Positions 1-6,540 of a DNA stretch of 6,842 nt are shown in pieces. How positions within the stretch are numbered: position 1 is the first letter of the stretch; each line of letters opens with the position of its first letter. The position numbers and the translations under genes are program-made. Origin of the DNA: Alcaligenaceae bacterium (GTDB lineage: Bacteria; Pseudomonadota; Gammaproteobacteria; Burkholderiales; Burkholderiaceae); the NCBI GenBank assembly GCA_947372575.1, contig CANBUF010000101.1, positions 1-6,842 on the forward strand. Reading direction: 5' to 3'. Below the pieces are notes generated by a model that worked only from the letters and a program-made list of their open reading frames with translations, searched no databases and had not been told where the DNA came from.

Positions 1-475
<475 letters not shown>

Positions 476-483
476 TTATAAAC

Positions 484-536
484 CTACAAAATTGTAGAAG
501 ATATTCCACCGGGCAGCGCATTGCGGCACCGCCCGG
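484..536 (-). other. Hairpin and short dyad in the tsf-pyrH spacer
   Basis: Between tsf and pyrH there is a GC-rich inverted repeat, CCGGGC (509-514) with GCCCGG (531-536), whose interior can partly pair further (GC at 518-519 with GC at 526-527). On the minus strand it is followed by an AT-rich stretch and then a second dyad, CTACAA (484-489) with TTGTAG (492-497). The first could be a partial terminator or processing stem after tsf; the second lies about 27 bases upstream of the pyrH ATG. No run of T is long enough to call an intrinsic terminator. Confidence 0.5.
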
Positions 537-550
537 CATACTGGTACAAA

Positions 551-1429
551 TTATGACTGACCGGCAGCAGCTGCAGCAACCTCAGCAGCGAAGTCGCTGG
601 TTTTCTTTTCGATGCCTTCACCGACGACAAAAAGAGCAAAGCCTGAAACAGCAGCGCCCTTCTCTTTGAGCATCTGAGCAATCGTTTGCTTGTCATTCTT
701 GACGAAAGGCTGTGAAAGCAAGGCGACTTCTTTCAGAAACTTTTGAACAGAACCTTCAACCATTTTTTCTACAATTTCTGCTGGCTTACCTGATTCAGCG
801 GCTTTGAGGCGAGCAACGGAACGCTCAGCTTCTTTGTCAGCCTCAGAAACACCGGTTTCGTCGAGCGCACGTGGCTTAGTCGCAGCAATGTGCATGGCAA
901 GGTCTTTACCGACTTCGTCAGCACCGGAGAATTCAACCAGCACGCCGATCTTGCCGCTATGCACATAGCTGGCCAGTTTGTTGGCGGTATCAAAACGCTG
1001 AAAGCGGCGAATGGAAATGTTCTCACCAATTTTGCCGACGAGTGCCAGACGGGTTGCGTCGACAGTCAAGTCACCCATGGGTGCTGCTGACAGCGCAGCC
1101 ACATCCGCGACATTTGAGGTCGCAGCGAGCATCGCCAAACCATTTACAAAAGCAACAAAATCATCGTTCTTTGCAACAAAGTCTGTTTCGCAGTTGATTT
1201 CGATTACTGCGCCTTTTTTGGCATCAGGCGAGACATACAGGCCGATGAGGCCCTCTGCGGTGACACGGCCAGCAGCTTTGCTGGCTTTGCTACCAAGCTT
1301 GACACGCAGAATTTCTTCGGCACGAACCATATCGCCTTCAGCTTCTGTCAGCGCTCTTTTGCACTCCATCATGGGTGCGTCAGTTTTTTCGCGCAGTTCT
1401 TTAACCATCGCAGCGGTAATATCAGCCAT
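551..1429 (-). CDS. tsf: Translation elongation factor Ts (EF-Ts)
   Basis: Nucleotide exchange factor that releases GDP from EF-Tu so that EF-Tu can bind GTP and aminoacyl-tRNA again; cytoplasmic. The product is 292 residues, normal for proteobacterial EF-Ts. Seen: an N-terminal UBA-like region with the signature [16 protein letters not shown] (12-27); the TDFVAKN motif (82-88), whose Asp83-Phe84 correspond to the pair that enters the EF-Tu nucleotide site in the E. coli complex; then the paired core subdomains and an alanine-rich C-terminus. The reading frame stays open to 1501, but the ATG at 1429 is the real start: it begins the conserved [13 protein letters not shown] and has GGAG five to six bases upstream. 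It lies 95 bases after rpsB, with two hairpins between them, and precedes pyrH. It is probably co-transcribed with rpsB, as is general for this gene pair. Confidence 0.98.
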   Translation of the reverse strand: MADITAAMVKELREKTDAPMMECKRALTEAEGDMVRAEEILRVKLGSKASKAAGRVTAEGLIGLYVSPDAKKGAVIEINCETDFVAKNDDFVAFVNGLAMLAATSNVADVAALSAAPMGDLTVDATRLALVGKIGENISIRRFQRFDTANKLASYVHSGKIGVLVEFSGADEVGKDLAMHIAATKPRALDETGVSEADKEAERSVARLKAAESGKPAEIVEKMVEGSVQKFLKEVALLSQPFVKNDKQTIAQMLKEKGAAVSGFALFVVGEGIEKKTSDFAAEVAAAAAGQS

Positions 1430-1452
1430 GTTTGCTCCAGGATATATATGAG

Positions 1453-1477
1453 TCACCCCGAAACCGGTTCGGGGTGA
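1453..1477 (-). other. tsf-proximal hairpin in the rpsB-tsf spacer
   Basis: Perfect 10-bp inverted repeat TCACCCCGAA/TTCGGGGTGA around a 5-base loop. The stem ends 23 bases before the tsf start codon and leaves the tsf ribosome-binding site free. No T-run follows on either strand, so termination by itself is unlikely. Together with the neighbouring hairpin it makes a tandem structured spacer that could tune the level of EF-Ts relative to S2. Confidence 0.65.
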
Positions 1478-1493
1478 TGGGGTCAGTAAGATA

Positions 1494-1512
1494 CCCGCCA
1501 TAGACTGGCGGG
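1494..1512 (-). other. rpsB-proximal hairpin in the rpsB-tsf spacer
   Basis: Perfect 7-bp GC-rich inverted repeat CCCGCCA/TGGCGGG with a 5-base loop, starting 12 bases after the rpsB stop codon in the direction of transcription. The bases after it (TATCTTACTG on the minus strand) are only mildly T-rich, so it is not a clear intrinsic terminator. A partial attenuator, an RNase processing site or an mRNA-stabilising stem between two cistrons are all possible. Confidence 0.6.
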
Positions 1513-1524
1513 ATAGATCAGAAC

Positions 1525-2271
1525 TTAAGCTTTCTCTTGGTCAACTTCTACGAATTCTTCACCCTGGGTGATTTCTTCGACCAGACCATTGAGGCTTTGA
1601 GCACGACCTTCGAGTACTGCATCGGCCATGCCTTTTGCGTACAAGGCGATTGCTTTTGCTGAATCGTCGTTACCAGGAATGATGTAATCCACGCCATCTG
1701 GTGAGTGGTTGGTATCAACCACAGCTACGACTGGAATACCCAGTGCCTGGGCTTCTGCAACAGCAATCTTGTGGTAACCGACGTCAATCATGAAAATTGC
1801 GCTTGGCAAACCGTTCATGTCCTTGATTCCACCGATCGACTTATTCAGCTTGTCGAGTTCGCGCTGGAACATCAGGCCTTCTTTTTTGGTCATGCGCTCA
1901 GTACCGCCTTCGGCGATCATGATCTCCATGTCTTTCAGACGCTTGATAGAAGACTTGACCGTTTTGAAGTTTGTCAGCATGCCACCCAGCCAACGGCTGT
2001 CAACGAAAGGCATACCTGCACGAGCAGCTTCAGAGGCTATCATTTCGCGTGCAGCACGCTTTGTGCCTACAAACAAAACATTTCCACCTTTAGCGGAAAC
2101 TTGTTTGACGAATTTGGTTGCTGTCTGATAAAGATCAACAGTCTTTTCGAGGTTGATAATATGAATTTTATTACGATGGCCGAAAATAAAAGGTGCCATC
2201 TTTGGGTTCCAGTAACGGGTCTGGTGGCCAAAGTGCACGCCGGCTTCTAACATTTCACGCATTAAAGACAT
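1525..2271 (-). CDS. rpsB: 30S ribosomal protein S2
   Basis: Small-subunit ribosomal protein that joins late in 30S assembly and contacts S1 near the mRNA exit side. The product is 248 residues, within the usual 230-260. Seen: the N-terminal S2 signature [20 protein letters not shown] (4-23), the internal [14 protein letters not shown] (91-104), and the second signature [20 protein letters not shown] (180-199), followed by the NDDSAKAI segment. The tail is acidic. The open frame continues upstream to 2376, but the ATG at 2271 starts the conserved [11 protein letters not shown] and has GGAG eight bases upstream; the extra 35 codons carry no S2-like sequence. It is the first gene of the minus-strand operon rpsB-tsf-pyrH and is divergent from map. 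In E. coli S2 represses its own operon through the mRNA leader; whether the leader here does so is inference. Confidence 0.98.
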   Translation of the reverse strand: MSLMREMLEAGVHFGHQTRYWNPKMAPFIFGHRNKIHIINLEKTVDLYQTATKFVKQVSAKGGNVLFVGTKRAAREMIASEAARAGMPFVDSRWLGGMLTNFKTVKSSIKRLKDMEIMIAEGGTERMTKKEGLMFQRELDKLNKSIGGIKDMNGLPSAIFMIDVGYHKIAVAEAQALGIPVVAVVDTNHSPDGVDYIIPGNDDSAKAIALYAKGMADAVLEGRAQSLNGLVEEITQGEEFVEVDQEKA

Positions 2272-2456
2272 TTGAATAGCTCCGAGGGTTGGGTCTGGTA
2301 TTGCGCCTGCACCGTTTTTGTCATCAAAAAAGGCACCCTGGTGGCACAACACGCGATTTGAATCAACATTACCCATAAGGAAATTGCTGATCCGGTCAGG
2401 AAAGCCACTACAACGTGACCCCCCTTTATACCTGTGTAAAACCAGGTAAGCCTATA
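2272..2456 (-). promoter_or_regulatory. rpsB 5' leader and upstream promoter region
   Basis: Non-coding sequence upstream of rpsB, read on the minus strand. Two -10-like boxes are visible: TATAAA at 2430-2425, without a convincing -35 box, and TAGAAT at 2462-2457, with TTGTTC at 2486-2481 and an 18-base spacer. Either would give a long leader of roughly 145-180 bases, typical of autoregulated ribosomal protein genes. Inside the leader are a small stem (CTGA/TCAG, 2387-2399) and a GC-rich block at 2332-2346 containing a CACC/GGTG inverted repeat, directly followed by a run of six T (2331-2326). That arrangement looks like a weak attenuator, but the stem is only about four base pairs. The promoters are guesses; that a leader is present is likely from the spacing. 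Confidence 0.45.
2429..2448. promoter_or_regulatory. 20-bp dyad in the map/rpsB divergent intergenic region
   Basis: Perfect inverted repeat TACCTG (2429-2434) and CAGGTA (2443-2448) with an 8-base AT-rich centre. The arms are one helical turn apart (14 bases between arm starts), as in many dimeric repressor or activator sites. It covers the -35 and spacer region of the putative map promoter and touches a TATAAA box on the rpsB side, so a bound protein could affect both directions. The factor is unknown, and a chance dyad cannot be excluded. Confidence 0.35.
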
Positions 2457-2458
2457 AT
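2453..2458 (+). promoter_or_regulatory. -10 box of the putative map-glnD-dsbB promoter
   Basis: Exact sigma-70 consensus TATAAT, 34 bases before the map ATG. The hexamer at the expected -35 position (ACCTGT, 2430-2435, 17-base spacer) is a poor match to TTGACA, so the promoter may be weak or activator-dependent. Transcription would start near 2465, giving a leader of about 28 bases with no clear Shine-Dalgarno sequence. The -10 box overlaps a possible -10 box for rpsB on the other strand. Confidence 0.5.
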
Positions 2459-2492
2459 TCTACTATCTTTCACCACCATTGAACAAGTCACC

Positions 2493-3293
2493 ATGGGTTT
2501 AGTTACAAACGCTGCAGATTTAGACCGGATGCGAGCCGCCTGCAAAGATGCCGCAAAAATCCTTGATTTCATCACGCCCTACGTCAAACCCGGGGTGACA
2601 ACCGGAGCCCTGGATAAGCTTGTCCTGGATTACGTCAATGATGTTCTGAAGGTCAAATCAGCGACAGTGGGCTATGCGCCTCCTGGTTATCCGCCCTTTC
2701 CTGGCGCGATCTGTACCTCGGTCAACCATCAGATCTGTCATGGCATCCCGGGTGACCGTATCCTTAAGAACGGCGACATCATGAACATCGATGTGACGAT
2801 CATTAAAGATGGCTGGTTTGGCGATACGAGCCGGATGTATTGTGTAGGTGAGCCCTCGATTCTCGCTAAGCGTCTGACAGACATCACCTACGAATGTATG
2901 TGGCTCGGAATCGCACAGGTCAAGCCTGGCAATACACTCGGTGATATCGGCAGCGTGATTCAGAAACACGCAGAATCAAATGGATTTTCCGTTGTACGCG
3001 AATATTGCGGTCATGGTATTGGACAAAAATTCCACCAGGACCCGCAGGTTTTGCACTATGGCAAAGCTGGTTCGGGGCAGGTACTCGAACCCGGACTGAT
3101 TTTCACAATCGAACCCATGATCAATGCAGGGCGACGCGAAATTCGCCAACTTGCTGACGGCTGGACTGTGGTCACGCGTGACCACAGTCTTTCTGCGCAA
3201 TGGGAACACTCCATACTCGTCACGGATACTGGCTACGAAGTCCTGACCGTCTCAGAAGCAATGCCCCCACCTCCTGCCTTTATCACCGCCTGA
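2493..3293 (+). CDS. map: Type I methionine aminopeptidase
   Basis: Cytoplasmic metallo-enzyme that removes the initiator methionine from new proteins when the second residue is small, after deformylation. The product is 266 residues, a normal type Ia length, with the single pita-bread catalytic fold and no N-terminal zinc extension. All expected metal ligands are present: Asp100 (in GDIMNIDV), Asp111 (in FGDTSRM), His174 (in EYCGHGIG), Glu207 (in FTIEPM) and Glu238 (in QWEHS). His83 (ICHGIPGD) and His181 match the substrate-binding histidines. I chose the ATG at 2493, which begins MGLVTNAADLDRMR as in related proteins; the open frame reaches a GTG at 2415, but that extension has no family similarity and would place the TATAAT box inside the gene. 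No clear Shine-Dalgarno sequence precedes the start. Divergent from rpsB, and glnD follows after a single base. Confidence 0.97.
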   Translation: MGLVTNAADLDRMRAACKDAAKILDFITPYVKPGVTTGALDKLVLDYVNDVLKVKSATVGYAPPGYPPFPGAICTSVNHQICHGIPGDRILKNGDIMNIDVTIIKDGWFGDTSRMYCVGEPSILAKRLTDITYECMWLGIAQVKPGNTLGDIGSVIQKHAESNGFSVVREYCGHGIGQKFHQDPQVLHYGKAGSGQVLEPGLIFTIEPMINAGRREIRQLADGWTVVTRDHSLSAQWEHSILVTDTGYEVLTVSEAMPPPPAFITA

Positions 3294-3294
3294 A

Positions 3295-5886
3295 ATGACA
3301 CCTGCCGATCTGATTCAGTTGCGCGAAGAATCGCAGGCCTTGCGGCGCATTGCGATTGAAAGCTATCGCAAGAACCTGCGGGCAGATACGCTGCTTGCTG
3401 CGCTGAGACGTTGCGCAGACCTCACCTTACGTCGGCTGCTGACACTGTGCCCCTTACCAAAAGGCGCGGCACTAGCCGCTGTCGGAGGATACGGCCGTGG
3501 TGAGCTATATCCCTTTTCTGATGTGGACCTGCTGATTCTTTTACCCCAGGACCCCACGCCCGACGAAGAAACAGCACTCGGTGCGCTGGTTGCAGCCATG
3601 TGGGACGTTGGTCTGGAGCCTGGCTACAGCATTCGAACGATTGATCAATGTATCAAAGAGGCTGCGGCAGATATCACTGTCGAGACCTCCATGCTCGAGA
3701 CCCGCTGGATTGCGGGGAGTCGTGCCCTGACACAAACGTTCATCACGACGATGAAGTCCCACCTGGATCCTTATTCGTTCTTTCAGGCTAAACGCGCTGA
3801 AATGCAACAGCGTCACGCGCGCTACCAGGACACGCCCTACTCGCTCGAACCCAATTGCAAAGAGTCTCCAGGAGGACTCAGAGACCTGCAAGTGATCATG
3901 TGGATGGCGCGTGCGGCAGGTTTTGGCGCGAGCTGGCAACAGATCGCACGTGCGGGTCTACTGACAGAGACTGAGGCGCGCGATCTCAAGCGTGCGGAAC
4001 AAGCGTTCAAGCGACTGCGAATAGAATTGCATTTGCTCGTGAACCGTCGCGAAGACCGTTTACTGTTTGATTTGCAGCATGGAATGGCCCAGGTGTATGG
4101 CCTGACCGACACCACCAATCGCCGTGCAAGCGAAATACTGATGCAGCGTTATTACTGGGCCGCGCGCCTGGTGACTCAGCTCAATACCCTGCTGGTGCAG
4201 AATATCGAAGAGCGTCTGTTGCCTTTTAACGAAGCCGATCAGCAAATCATTGATGAAAACTATATCGTTCGGCATCATCGCCTAGACATCACCCGGGACG
4301 ATCTGTTCGAAAAAGATCCGGGGCAGCTACTGAATGTCTTTCTGGTCATGCAGCAGCATCAGGAGCTTACAGAACTCTCGGGGCGTGCCATGCGTGCGAT
4401 CTGGCACTCAAGACACCTCATTAATACAGAATTCAGAGGGCTTGCGGAAAACAAACTGAAATTCCTGGCTATTTTGCAGCAACCACAGGGAATTGTGCAC
4501 GCCCTGCGCAGAATGACCATGCTGAATATTTTGCCGCGGTATCTGCCGGCTTTTCGCAAGGTTGTCGGGCAGATGCAGCATGATCTATTCCATGTCTATA
4601 CCGTTGATCAGCATACGCTTGCAGTGGTGCGTAATCTGCGCCGGTTCACCATGCCTGAGCATGCGCAGGAATACCCCCTCGCGACCCGTCTGATTGCCGC
4701 ACTGGATCGACATTGGCTACTGTATGTCGCAGCCCTCTTTCATGACATTGCAAAAGGTCGTGGCGGAGATCACTCGTCTCTGGGCGCCGAGGATGTCAAA
4801 CGCTTTGCACGCAGCCATTTCTTATCCCCCGAAGATACGGACTTTGTCGTATTCCTTGTGGCTAACCACCTAGCAATGTCTCAGGTTGCCCAAAAGAAAG
4901 ACTTGTCTGATCCTCAAGTGATTCAGGCTTTTGCGACGCTCGTGGGTAACACCCGCAACTTGTCAGGGTTGTACCTGCTCACCGTAGCAGACATTCGCGG
5001 CACCAGTCCTAAAGTATGGAATGCCTGGAAGGGGAAACTACTAGAAAACCTTTTCAATCTGACCAGCATGGCGCTTGGCGGCGCACTTGATGACACGAAT
5101 ACAATTTTGCGACAGCGCATGGAACAAGCCGCAGGCCTGACGCGCCTGGCTGGTTTACGCGATGACACACGTGAAGCCTTCTGGAAGCAGCTCGATGTTG
5201 CTTATTTCCTGCGCCATGAAGCCTCAGAAATTGCCTGGCATACACGCCATCTTTACTACCAGACTGCGCCCGAGCACGCGATTGTTAAAGCCCGTCCAAC
5301 CGACGAAGGCGCCGGGCTCGAAGTCATGGTCTACACAAAAGATGTGGCAGATTTATTTGCAAGGATTTGCACATTCTTTGGTGCGCATGGCTTCAGCATT
5401 CAGGATGCCAAAATTCACACCACACGTACTGGTTTTGCACTTGATAGTTTCATTGTGTTGCCAATTGACATGTCAAACGACTTGCGTACGCAGGCCACGC
5501 TGATTGAACACGACCTCGCTCAACACCTTGAGTGTGGACAAGACCAGAAAAGCATCGCCCCGACTGGTTACATTGCGACCCGTCCTTCGCGACTATCCAA
5601 GGCATTCCCTGTGCCTCCCGTCGTGGAACTCCATCCTGACGAAGGTAGCCAGAACTGGCGCCTTGATCTGGTTGCCACAGATCGGCCAGGTTTACTTGGC
5701 GATGTTGCGCAGGTATTTGTGACGTTTGGTATTGATCTGCAAACCGCAAAAGTCATGACGCTAGGCGATCGCGTCGAAGACGTTTTTGTTATTTGCGGTG
5801 AGACACTGACGCAACCAAGGACACAGCGACAATTCGAACGCGCGGTGCTTGATGCCATTACACAGGAGCATAAGCATGCAACGTGA
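3295..5886 (+). CDS. glnD: Bifunctional PII uridylyltransferase/uridylyl-removing enzyme
   Basis: Nitrogen sensor: at low glutamine it uridylylates PII proteins (GlnB/GlnK), at high glutamine it removes UMP, thereby steering glutamine synthetase adenylylation and NtrBC signalling. The product is 863 residues, near the 850-890 usual for the family. Domains in order: nucleotidyltransferase with GGYGRGEL (64-71) and SDVDLL (75-80), whose Asp76 and Asp78 are the metal-binding catalytic pair; a helical linker region; an HD hydrolase domain with His440, His483-Asp484 (LFHDIAKGRGGDHS), His493 and His525; ACT domain 1 (about 674-750); ACT domain 2 (about 788-860, beginning WRLDLVATDRPGLLGDVA), the glutamine-sensing part. 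Both activities look intact. The ATG lies one base after the map stop codon (TGA-A-ATG) with no good Shine-Dalgarno sequence, which suggests translational coupling by re-initiation. Its 3' end overlaps dsbB. Confidence 0.98.
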   Translation: MTPADLIQLREESQALRRIAIESYRKNLRADTLLAALRRCADLTLRRLLTLCPLPKGAALAAVGGYGRGELYPFSDVDLLILLPQDPTPDEETALGALVAAMWDVGLEPGYSIRTIDQCIKEAAADITVETSMLETRWIAGSRALTQTFITTMKSHLDPYSFFQAKRAEMQQRHARYQDTPYSLEPNCKESPGGLRDLQVIMWMARAAGFGASWQQIARAGLLTETEARDLKRAEQAFKRLRIELHLLVNRREDRLLFDLQHGMAQVYGLTDTTNRRASEILMQRYYWAARLVTQLNTLLVQNIEERLLPFNEADQQIIDENYIVRHHRLDITRDDLFEKDPGQLLNVFLVMQQHQELTELSGRAMRAIWHSRHLINTEFRGLAENKLKFLAILQQPQGIVHALRRMTMLNILPRYLPAFRKVVGQMQHDLFHVYTVDQHTLAVVRNLRRFTMPEHAQEYPLATRLIAALDRHWLLYVAALFHDIAKGRGGDHSSLGAEDVKRFARSHFLSPEDTDFVVFLVANHLAMSQVAQKKDLSDPQVIQAFATLVGNTRNLSGLYLLTVADIRGTSPKVWNAWKGKLLENLFNLTSMALGGALDDTNTILRQRMEQAAGLTRLAGLRDDTREAFWKQLDVAYFLRHEASEIAWHTRHLYYQTAPEHAIVKARPTDEGAGLEVMVYTKDVADLFARICTFFGAHGFSIQDAKIHTTRTGFALDSFIVLPIDMSNDLRTQATLIEHDLAQHLECGQDQKSIAPTGYIATRPSRLSKAFPVPPVVELHPDEGSQNWRLDLVATDRPGLLGDVAQVFVTFGIDLQTAKVMTLGDRVEDVFVICGETLTQPRTQRQFERAVLDAITQEHKHAT

Positions 5887-6361
5887 AAAACTCATGCTTT
5901 ATGTCATTGGTTCGCTCAGTTTGCTCGCGGTCATCATCGCTTTGATTTCACAATATCAATACGATATGGCACCCTGCGCGTGGTGCGTATTTCAGCGCCT
6001 CATCTACCTGACAATCTCCGTGGTTTGCCTAGCACTCGCCTTCACGTCACCCAACAGACTGAAATTGTCTGTGAGCTATGCGCTTGTACTGTCGCTATCT
6101 CTTGGAGGGGTTTGTTCAGCTTGGTACCAGGCTCAGGTTGCATCGAATAGTTTTTCCTGCGTGCAGACCTTTGCAGATCAAGTCATGACCAAGACAGGCC
6201 TGGATGCGGGAATGCCCTGGCTGTTTGGCATTTATGCAAGCTGTATGGATGCCCGTATAAAAGTATTTGGCCTCGAATATGCCTACTGGAGTCTGATCCT
6301 GTTTGCATTGATTGCCTTGGTCTGCACAGTCTGCCTGGCTAGACTCACAAGATCAAAGTAA
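5876..6361 (+). CDS. dsbB: Disulfide bond formation protein B, quinone reductase of DsbA
   Basis: Inner-membrane protein that reoxidises periplasmic DsbA and passes the electrons to ubiquinone or menaquinone. The product is 161 residues, as usual for betaproteobacterial DsbB. Four hydrophobic segments are visible at about 7-25, 41-56, 65-82 and 136-155, with two periplasmic loops. The first loop carries the redox pair Cys34-Ala-Trp-Cys37, followed by FQR with Arg41 at the quinone-contact position; the second carries Cys95 and Cys123, the pair that reacts with DsbA, with the conserved GMPWLFGIY between. I chose the ATG at 5876 because AGGAG (5864-5868) is seven bases upstream and the product has normal length; a TTG at 5849 would add nine residues without support. 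The start overlaps the glnD end by 11 bp, so co-translation is likely. Two further cysteines, 150 and 153, lie at the end of the last membrane segment. Confidence 0.96.
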   Translation: MQREKLMLYVIGSLSLLAVIIALISQYQYDMAPCAWCVFQRLIYLTISVVCLALAFTSPNRLKLSVSYALVLSLSLGGVCSAWYQAQVASNSFSCVQTFADQVMTKTGLDAGMPWLFGIYASCMDARIKVFGLEYAYWSLILFALIALVCTVCLARLTRSK

Positions 6362-6370
6362 GTTGTTTTT

Positions 6371-6397
6371 CGAAGGAGCACGTCTGGTGACCCTTCG
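6371..6397. other. Imperfect inverted repeat after dsbB
   Basis: CGAAGG (6371-6376) pairs with CCTTCG (6392-6397), and inside it CAC (6379-6381) with GTG (6387-6389), leaving two mismatches and a 5-base loop. It begins ten bases after the dsbB stop codon. On the plus strand the T-run (6366-6370) comes before the stem rather than after it, so this is not a standard intrinsic terminator for dsbB, nor for purF on the other strand. Confidence 0.4.
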
Positions 6398-6408
6398 GTC
6401 AGAGCTGG

Positions 6409-6480
6409 ATGATCTTGATGCATAAATCAATAATCATGCATAGCTCAACGATCATGAAAGTATCAATGATCATGCAACGA
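6409..6480. repeat. 18-bp tandem repeat, three clear copies plus one degenerate
   Basis: Three units start exactly 18 bases apart, at 6427, 6445 and 6463, each opening with TCAAnnATCATG: TCAATAATCATGCATAGC, TCAACGATCATGAAAGTA and TCAATGATCATGCAACGA. The 18 bases before them (6409-6426) end in the same ATGCATA and look like a decayed fourth unit. Each clear unit holds ATCATG, and two have TGATCA overlapping it. No spacers separate the units, so it is a short tandem array and not a CRISPR. It lies in the convergent dsbB-purF gap. Possible origins are slippage during replication or a cluster of protein-binding sites. Confidence 0.75.
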
Positions 6481-6509
6481 CTCTGATAGATCTAGACAGA
6501 GCCGTTGCA
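6473..6509. other. Strong inverted repeat between dsbB and purF, possible transcription stop
   Basis: TGCAACG (6473-6479) pairs with CGTTGCA (6503-6509) and, after one mismatch, CTCTG (6481-6485) with CAGAG (6497-6501), giving a 12-bp interrupted stem; the 11-base loop contains the palindrome TAGATCTA. The left arm starts inside the last unit of the tandem repeat. A large stem in a convergent gene gap would fit a bidirectional stop for dsbB and purF transcripts, but neither strand has a T-run after it, so intrinsic termination is only a guess. Confidence 0.5.
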
Positions 6510-6540
6510 CCAACAAATAGAAACTACCGTTGTCAAAAAA

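Noticed and set aside
1430..1501. In-frame 24-codon upstream extension of tsf
   Set aside because: It would run through both hairpins of the spacer, and EF-Ts proteins begin at MADITA; the inner ATG has GGAG at good spacing.
1705..2250. 181-codon open frame on the plus strand opposite rpsB
   Set aside because: A shadow of the strongly conserved rpsB gene; the translation is rich in His and Cys and shows no recognisable family. The 146-codon frame opposite tsf (1011-1451) is rejected for the same reason.
2272..2376. In-frame 35-codon upstream extension of rpsB
   Set aside because: The S2 family begins at the MSLMREML methionine, which has GGAG at good spacing; the extension has no Shine-Dalgarno site and no S2-like sequence.
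2415..2492. In-frame upstream extension of map from a GTG
   Set aside because: It covers the TATAAT box and the dyad, and its residues do not resemble methionine aminopeptidases.
6366..6397. Intrinsic terminator of dsbB
   Set aside because: The T-run lies before the hairpin on the plus strand and becomes an A-run after it on the minus strand, so the order is wrong for both directions.
6387..6425. Twelve-codon GTG reading frame with GAAGGAG eight bases upstream, just after dsbB
   Set aside because: The spacing of the ribosome-binding site is good, but the peptide is very short, runs into the degenerate repeat unit and could easily be chance. Conservation in relatives would change this view.
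6427..6480. CRISPR array
   Set aside because: The units are only 18 bp, adjoin without spacers and vary; no cas genes are nearby.
6409..6486. 25-codon reading frame through the 18-bp repeats, a methionine-rich peptide
   Set aside because: An 18-base unit is a multiple of three, so one frame stays open by construction; there is no proper ribosome-binding site.
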